64,000 bases of DNA from positions 1,922,001 through 1,986,000 of the forward strand of contig NZ_CP163525.1 of NCBI RefSeq assembly GCF_041080655.1, written 5' to 3'. Position 1 is the stretch's first letter. Each line of letters begins with the position of its first letter. The position numbers and the translations under genes were made by a program. The DNA is from Streptomyces sp. CG4 (GTDB lineage Bacteria; Actinomycetota; Actinomycetes; Streptomycetales; Streptomycetaceae). The notes beneath the pieces are model-generated. The model made no database searches and was not told the DNA's origin. It worked only from the letters and a program-made list of their open reading frames with translations. This document shows, piece by piece, positions 60,200 to 64,000 of the stretch.

Positions 60200-61800
60200 G
60201 CGCCGCATCCCGGAGACCGGTAGTGATCATCGGCGCGGGCCCCGTCGGGGTCACGGCCGCGCTCCTGCTCGCCCGGCACGGAGTGCCCAGCCTGCTCCTC
60301 GAACGCCACCGGGACGTTTACCCCCTGCCGCGCGCCGTCGTCGTGGACGACGAGGTTCGCCGGATCCTGCAGAGTATCGGCGTCCACGAGGAGTTCGCCA
60401 CCCTCGCCAGGCCGGCGCCCGGGTTGCGGCTGCTGGACGCCCGGCGCCGCGTGATCGCCGAGTTCCCACGGTCCCTGCACGGCCACCACGGCTTCCCGCA
60501 GACCAGCATGTTCGACCAGCCAGAGCTGGAACGGCTGCTGCGCGACGCCCTGGCCCGTCGCCCCGAGTGCGAGCTGCGGGGCGGGGTGGAGGTCGTGTCC
60601 GTCAGCCAGGACACCGACGGAACGGCTCCGGTCCGGGTCACCTTCCGCCGCGACGGCAGCGTCGAGGACGAGCACGTGTGGGCCGACGCCGTCCTCGGCT
60701 GCGACGGCGCGGGCAGCATCACCCGCGATGCCATCGGCGCCGTGTGGGAGGACCTGCATTTCGAGGAGAGCTGGCGGGTCATCGACGTGCGCACCAGCCT
60801 CCCGGTGCGCACCTGGGACGGCGCCGAGCAGATCTGCTGTCCCACCCGCCCGGCCACCTTCATGCGCGTCGGCGAGGACCGCTACCGCTGGGAGTTCCGG
60901 CTGGCCGAGGGCGAGTCCTTGGACGGCCCGGAAGGGCTGGAGCAGCTGCACGAGCTGGTCGCCCCCTGGGTCGACCTGCCGTCCGCTGCCCACGGGGGCG
61001 GAGGCGACGACTTCAAGGTGATCCGGCAGGCGCACTACACCTTCCGGGCCCGCCTCGCCAACCGGTGGCGCCGTGGACGCGTCTTCCTGATGGGTGACGC
61101 GGCCCACCTCACCCCGCCCTTCATCGGGCAGGGCCTGTGCGCGGGCCTGCGCGACGCCCGCAACCTCACCTGGAAACTCGCCCGCGTCCTTCAGCAGGGC
61201 GCAGACGACCGACTGCTGGACACCTACCAGCAGGAGCGCAAGCCGCACGCCCGCCACGTGATCCGTGTCGCGGTCGCCGTCGGCTGGGCCATGACCGGTG
61301 GACAGGACCGCGGTGCGGCCATCCGCCGGGCCGTGGTGGGCGCGGCCTGCCGCATCCCCGGTGTGACCGCGGCGGTGAGCCGCGACCTCAGCCCCGCACT
61401 GACCGCCAATCCGCTGGTACGACGCCGCCCCCGACTGACCGGCCGCTCACTGGCCGGCACCTTCTGCCCGCAACCCTGGGTGATCGTCGACGGCAGGCGA
61501 GAGCGCCTCGACGACATACTCGGGGACTCCTTCGCCGTGCTGACCGCCCTGCCGCCCACGGCACGGATGACGGGCGTGGCCACGGCCCTGGGCGCATCCG
61601 TGATCCATGTCGGCGACCTGGACGACGACGGCACGCTGGCGGCCTGGCTGGCGCGCGGCCGGGCGGACGCGGTCCTGTTGCGACCCGACCGCGTCGTGAT
61701 GGACACCGTCCCCACCGGCACCGGCGACTTCACCGACGCCGCCGCCTGGGCTCCCCTGCTACACACGGCCCGCCGCGCCGAAGCCCGGCCCGCACCCTGA
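60196..61800 (+). CDS. FAD-dependent aromatic monooxygenase (MhpA/PheA-like)
   Basis: A 534-residue class A flavoprotein monooxygenase. VVIIGAGPVGVTAALLLARH is the FAD fold, AVLGCDGAGSITRDAIG the DG motif, and FLMGDAAHLTPPFIGQGL the GD motif. The C-terminal 110 residues form a thioredoxin-like tail as in 3-(3-hydroxyphenyl)propionate or phenol hydroxylases. It uses NAD(P)H and O2 to hydroxylate an aromatic ring, giving the diol for the upstream dioxygenase. The GTG at 60196 overlaps the FAH stop. Confidence 0.88.
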   Translation: MSAASRRPVVIIGAGPVGVTAALLLARHGVPSLLLERHRDVYPLPRAVVVDDEVRRILQSIGVHEEFATLARPAPGLRLLDARRRVIAEFPRSLHGHHGFPQTSMFDQPELERLLRDALARRPECELRGGVEVVSVSQDTDGTAPVRVTFRRDGSVEDEHVWADAVLGCDGAGSITRDAIGAVWEDLHFEESWRVIDVRTSLPVRTWDGAEQICCPTRPATFMRVGEDRYRWEFRLAEGESLDGPEGLEQLHELVAPWVDLPSAAHGGGGDDFKVIRQAHYTFRARLANRWRRGRVFLMGDAAHLTPPFIGQGLCAGLRDARNLTWKLARVLQQGADDRLLDTYQQERKPHARHVIRVAVAVGWAMTGGQDRGAAIRRAVVGAACRIPGVTAAVSRDLSPALTANPLVRRRPRLTGRSLAGTFCPQPWVIVDGRRERLDDILGDSFAVLTALPPTARMTGVATALGASVIHVGDLDDDGTLAAWLARGRADAVLLRPDRVVMDTVPTGTGDFTDAAAWAPLLHTARRAEARPAP

Positions 61801-61816
61801 CGAGGAACACCACACC

Positions 61817-63850
61817 ATGACCACCCCGCACTCCACGCCGTGTCCGGAGCCCTTCCTGCCGCCCGACCCCCAAGCGGCCGCCGGCAGCCGCATCGCGGAC
61901 TTTGCCCGCTGGACCGCCCGGCACCAGGGCGCCGAAACGATCCAGGACCCCACCGACTACCAGGCCCTGCACCACTGGTCCGTCACGGACCTGGAAGGAT
62001 TCTGGGCCGCGGTGTGGGAGTACTTCGACATCGACGCCACCACTCCGTACGAGCGGGTGCTGGCCGATGAGACCATGCCGGGTGCGCGCTGGTTCCCGGG
62101 CGCCTCCCTCAACTACGCCCACCACGCGCTGCGCAACCTGGACCCGGAGGCGCTCGCGATCACCGCGCTGGACGAGACCGGAGCCGCCTACGAGATCACG
62201 GGCCGGGAGCTGCGCGCCCAGGTCGCCTCCGTCGCCGCCACCCTGCGCGACCTGGGCGTCGGACAGGGCGACCGGGTGGTCGGCTACCTGCCCAACACGC
62301 CCCACGCCGTCATCGCCTTCCTCGCCACCGCCACCCTGGGCGCGGTGTGGTCGGTGTGCGGCCAGGACTACGCGCCCGAGGCCGCAGCCGACCGCTTCGC
62401 CCAGCTCGAACCCACGGTGCTCATCACCGCGGACGGCTACCTCTTCAACGGCACCCGCCACGACCGCCGCGCCGCCTCCCTCGACCTCGCCGCCGCCCTT
62501 CCCACGCTCAAGGCCACGGTCCTCGTGGATCACCTGGGCCATGCGTGGCCCCCGACCCGGGCCGCGCGACTGACGGTTCCCTGGGAGGACGCGGCCACCC
62601 GCACCGAGGACCTCGCCATCGCCCCGGTTCCGTTCGACCACCCGCTGTGGATCGTCTTCTCCTCCGGCACCACCGGCCTACCCAAGGGCATCGTCCACGG
62701 CCACGGAGGCGTCCTGCTCGAACACCTCAAGACCCTCGGCCTGCACTCCGACCTCGGTCCCGGCGACCGCCTGCTGTGGTACACCACCACCCACTGGATG
62801 ATGTGGAACCTCGTCGTCTCCACCCTGCTGACCGGCGCCACCACCTGCACCTACGACGGCAGCCCCGCGCCGGTGGCGCACCCGGACGTCCTGTGGGAGC
62901 TGGCGGCCCGCCACAAGGTCACCGTCTTCGGCACCAGCCCCCAGTACCTGCTGGCCATGGCCAAGCTCGGCGTCGACCCCGCCGCGCACGACCTTTCGGC
63001 CGTCCGCGTCATCGGCTGCACCGGCTCCGCCCTGCCCGCCTCCGCCTACCCCTGGGTCCGCGACCACGTCGGCGCCGGCATCCAGCTGGCCTCCACCAGC
63101 GGCGGCACGGACGTCGTCTCCGGCTTCGCCGGCAGCGCCCCCACCACCCCGGTGTGGGCGGGTGAACTGTCGGCTCCCAACCTCGGGGTGGCGCTCGCGG
63201 CGTACGACGGCGCGGGACGGCCGGTCGTCGACCAGGTCGGCGAACTGGTCGTCACCCGGCCCATGCCGTCGATGCCGCTGTACTTCTGGAACGACCCCGA
63301 CGGCAGCCGCTACCGCGACACCTACTTCACCGCCTACCCGGGCGTGTGGCGGCACGGGGACTGGATCACTCTCACCTCCCACGGCTCGGTGATCGTGCAC
63401 GGCCGCTCCGACGCCACGCTCAACCGCAACGGCGTCCGCCTGGGCAGCGCCGACATCCACGACATCGTCGAACGCCTCCCTGAGATCGCCGAGGCCCTCG
63501 TCATCGGTGCGGAGGAACCCGACGGCGGCTACTGGATGCCGCTCTTCGTGGTCCTCGCCGACGGGGTCGGTCTGGACGAGTCCCTGTGCGAGAAGATCCG
63601 CGACGCGATCCGCACCGGCGCCTCACCCCGCCACGTCCCCGACGAGATCCTCGCCGTGCCGGCCATCCCGCACACGAAGACCGGCAAGAAGCTCGAGGTC
63701 CCGGTCAAGCGCCTCCTCCAAGGCACCCCCGCCGACCAAGTCCTCAACCCCTCCGCGGTCGACAACCCCGACCTGATCGCCTACTTCGCCGGCCTGGGCG
63801 CCGAACGCCGCCAGGCCCGCCGCCCGCACACCCCCGAAGGCGTCTCGTGA
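61817..63850 (+). CDS. Acetoacetyl-CoA synthetase (acetoacetate-CoA ligase)
   Basis: A 677-residue ANL-superfamily ligase of the acetoacetyl-CoA synthetase type. The P-loop is IVFSSGTTGLPKGIVHGHGG, with TTHWMMWNLVVSTLL following, ASTSGGTDVVSGFAG as A5-like, and GRSDATLNRNGVRLGSAD with KTGKKLEVPVKR carrying the catalytic Lys. It adenylates acetoacetate and forms acetoacetyl-CoA for central metabolism. Placed after a FAH hydrolase, it implies that the pathway ends in acetoacetate. It begins 16 nt after the monooxygenase stop and is coupled to the next gene by GTGA. Confidence 0.92.
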   Translation: MTTPHSTPCPEPFLPPDPQAAAGSRIADFARWTARHQGAETIQDPTDYQALHHWSVTDLEGFWAAVWEYFDIDATTPYERVLADETMPGARWFPGASLNYAHHALRNLDPEALAITALDETGAAYEITGRELRAQVASVAATLRDLGVGQGDRVVGYLPNTPHAVIAFLATATLGAVWSVCGQDYAPEAAADRFAQLEPTVLITADGYLFNGTRHDRRAASLDLAAALPTLKATVLVDHLGHAWPPTRAARLTVPWEDAATRTEDLAIAPVPFDHPLWIVFSSGTTGLPKGIVHGHGGVLLEHLKTLGLHSDLGPGDRLLWYTTTHWMMWNLVVSTLLTGATTCTYDGSPAPVAHPDVLWELAARHKVTVFGTSPQYLLAMAKLGVDPAAHDLSAVRVIGCTGSALPASAYPWVRDHVGAGIQLASTSGGTDVVSGFAGSAPTTPVWAGELSAPNLGVALAAYDGAGRPVVDQVGELVVTRPMPSMPLYFWNDPDGSRYRDTYFTAYPGVWRHGDWITLTSHGSVIVHGRSDATLNRNGVRLGSADIHDIVERLPEIAEALVIGAEEPDGGYWMPLFVVLADGVGLDESLCEKIRDAIRTGASPRHVPDEILAVPAIPHTKTGKKLEVPVKRLLQGTPADQVLNPSAVDNPDLIAYFAGLGAERRQARRPHTPEGVS

Positions 63851-64000
63851 TCCTCTCCGCCTCGCTGACCTGTCTCATCGCGTTGATCTTCGCCCTGCTG
63901 GGCGCGGCCAAGATCCTGGCCCTGGGTCCGATGCCCGAGCCGGCCGCCCACGCCGGCTTCACCACCGCGGCCTACCGGGTCATCGGCACGCCGGAGCTGG
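63847..64000 (+). CDS. DoxX-like membrane protein (partial, runs off the edge)
   Basis: The first 51 codons of a gene cut by the window end. The translation starts with a hydrophobic helix (LTCLIALIFALLGAAKILAL) followed by HAGFTTAAYRVIGTPEL, typical of DoxX-like proteins. The GTG at 63847 overlaps the ligase stop by 4 nt. Its role in the operon is unknown, perhaps a redox-linked membrane protein. Confidence 0.75.
   Translation, partial: MILSASLTCLIALIFALLGAAKILALGPMPEPAAHAGFTTAAYRVIGTPEL

Overview
The window looks like chromosomal DNA of a Streptomyces or a close relative. GC content is very high throughout, third positions are almost always G or C, many starts are GTG and many genes overlap by 4 nt (ATGA or GTGA). 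It also carries actinomycete-typical families: an SsgA-like protein, MmyB-type and DUF5753 regulators, DUF2795, an orphan GvpF/L, a second DnaK and many TetR regulators. I see no rRNA, tRNA, CRISPR array, integrase or transposase.

Layout. 1-7.3 kb is partly a graveyard: a GH5-GH6 cellulase operon with both genes wrecked, an internally deleted SAM-methyltransferase gene and an orphan narJ, mixed with intact genes (methyltransferase, pterin dehydratase, ADP-ribosylglycohydrolase, two helix-turn-helix regulators). 7.3-15 kb holds a lone dnaK paralogue, an OsmC protein, a MoxR ATPase coupled to a VWA/metallopeptidase protein and a membrane-anchored phosphodiesterase-like protein. 15-22 kb has two metallo-beta-lactamase-fold hydrolases around a DedA protein, an aminotransferase-fold protein with no lysine at all, and a repetitive Cys/Gly-rich secreted protein. 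22-36 kb is mostly housekeeping and accessory metabolism: an ABC-F ATPase, a histidine phosphatase, a transketolase, an NDH-2-like flavoprotein, an arginase-fold protein and a secreted S15-type hydrolase. 36-41 kb is a tight four-peptidase operon (M55, M20, S9, S66) that fits D-amino-acid or murein-peptide turnover.

42-64 kb is oxygenase-rich. A class I P450 operon (ferredoxin, reductase, P450) lies at 44.6-47.4 kb. A self-sufficient CYP102-type P450 at 52.2-55.4 kb is divergent from a TetR gene, and paired palindromes of the form CCATAC-N3-GTATGG lie between them. The same palindrome pair stands 4.4 kb away, in front of a small secreted His/Asp/Tyr/Trp-rich protein, so one TetR probably controls at least three transcription units. 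An alcohol dehydrogenase follows the CYP102 gene behind a strong hairpin. Two convergent TetR genes then lead into an aromatic-ring-cleavage operon (extradiol-type dioxygenase, FAH-family hydrolase, flavin monooxygenase, acetoacetyl-CoA synthetase, DoxX-like protein) that runs off the right edge. Its content suggests ring hydroxylation, ring opening, hydrolysis to acetoacetate and activation to acetoacetyl-CoA.

All functional names come from reading translated motifs. No database search was run.
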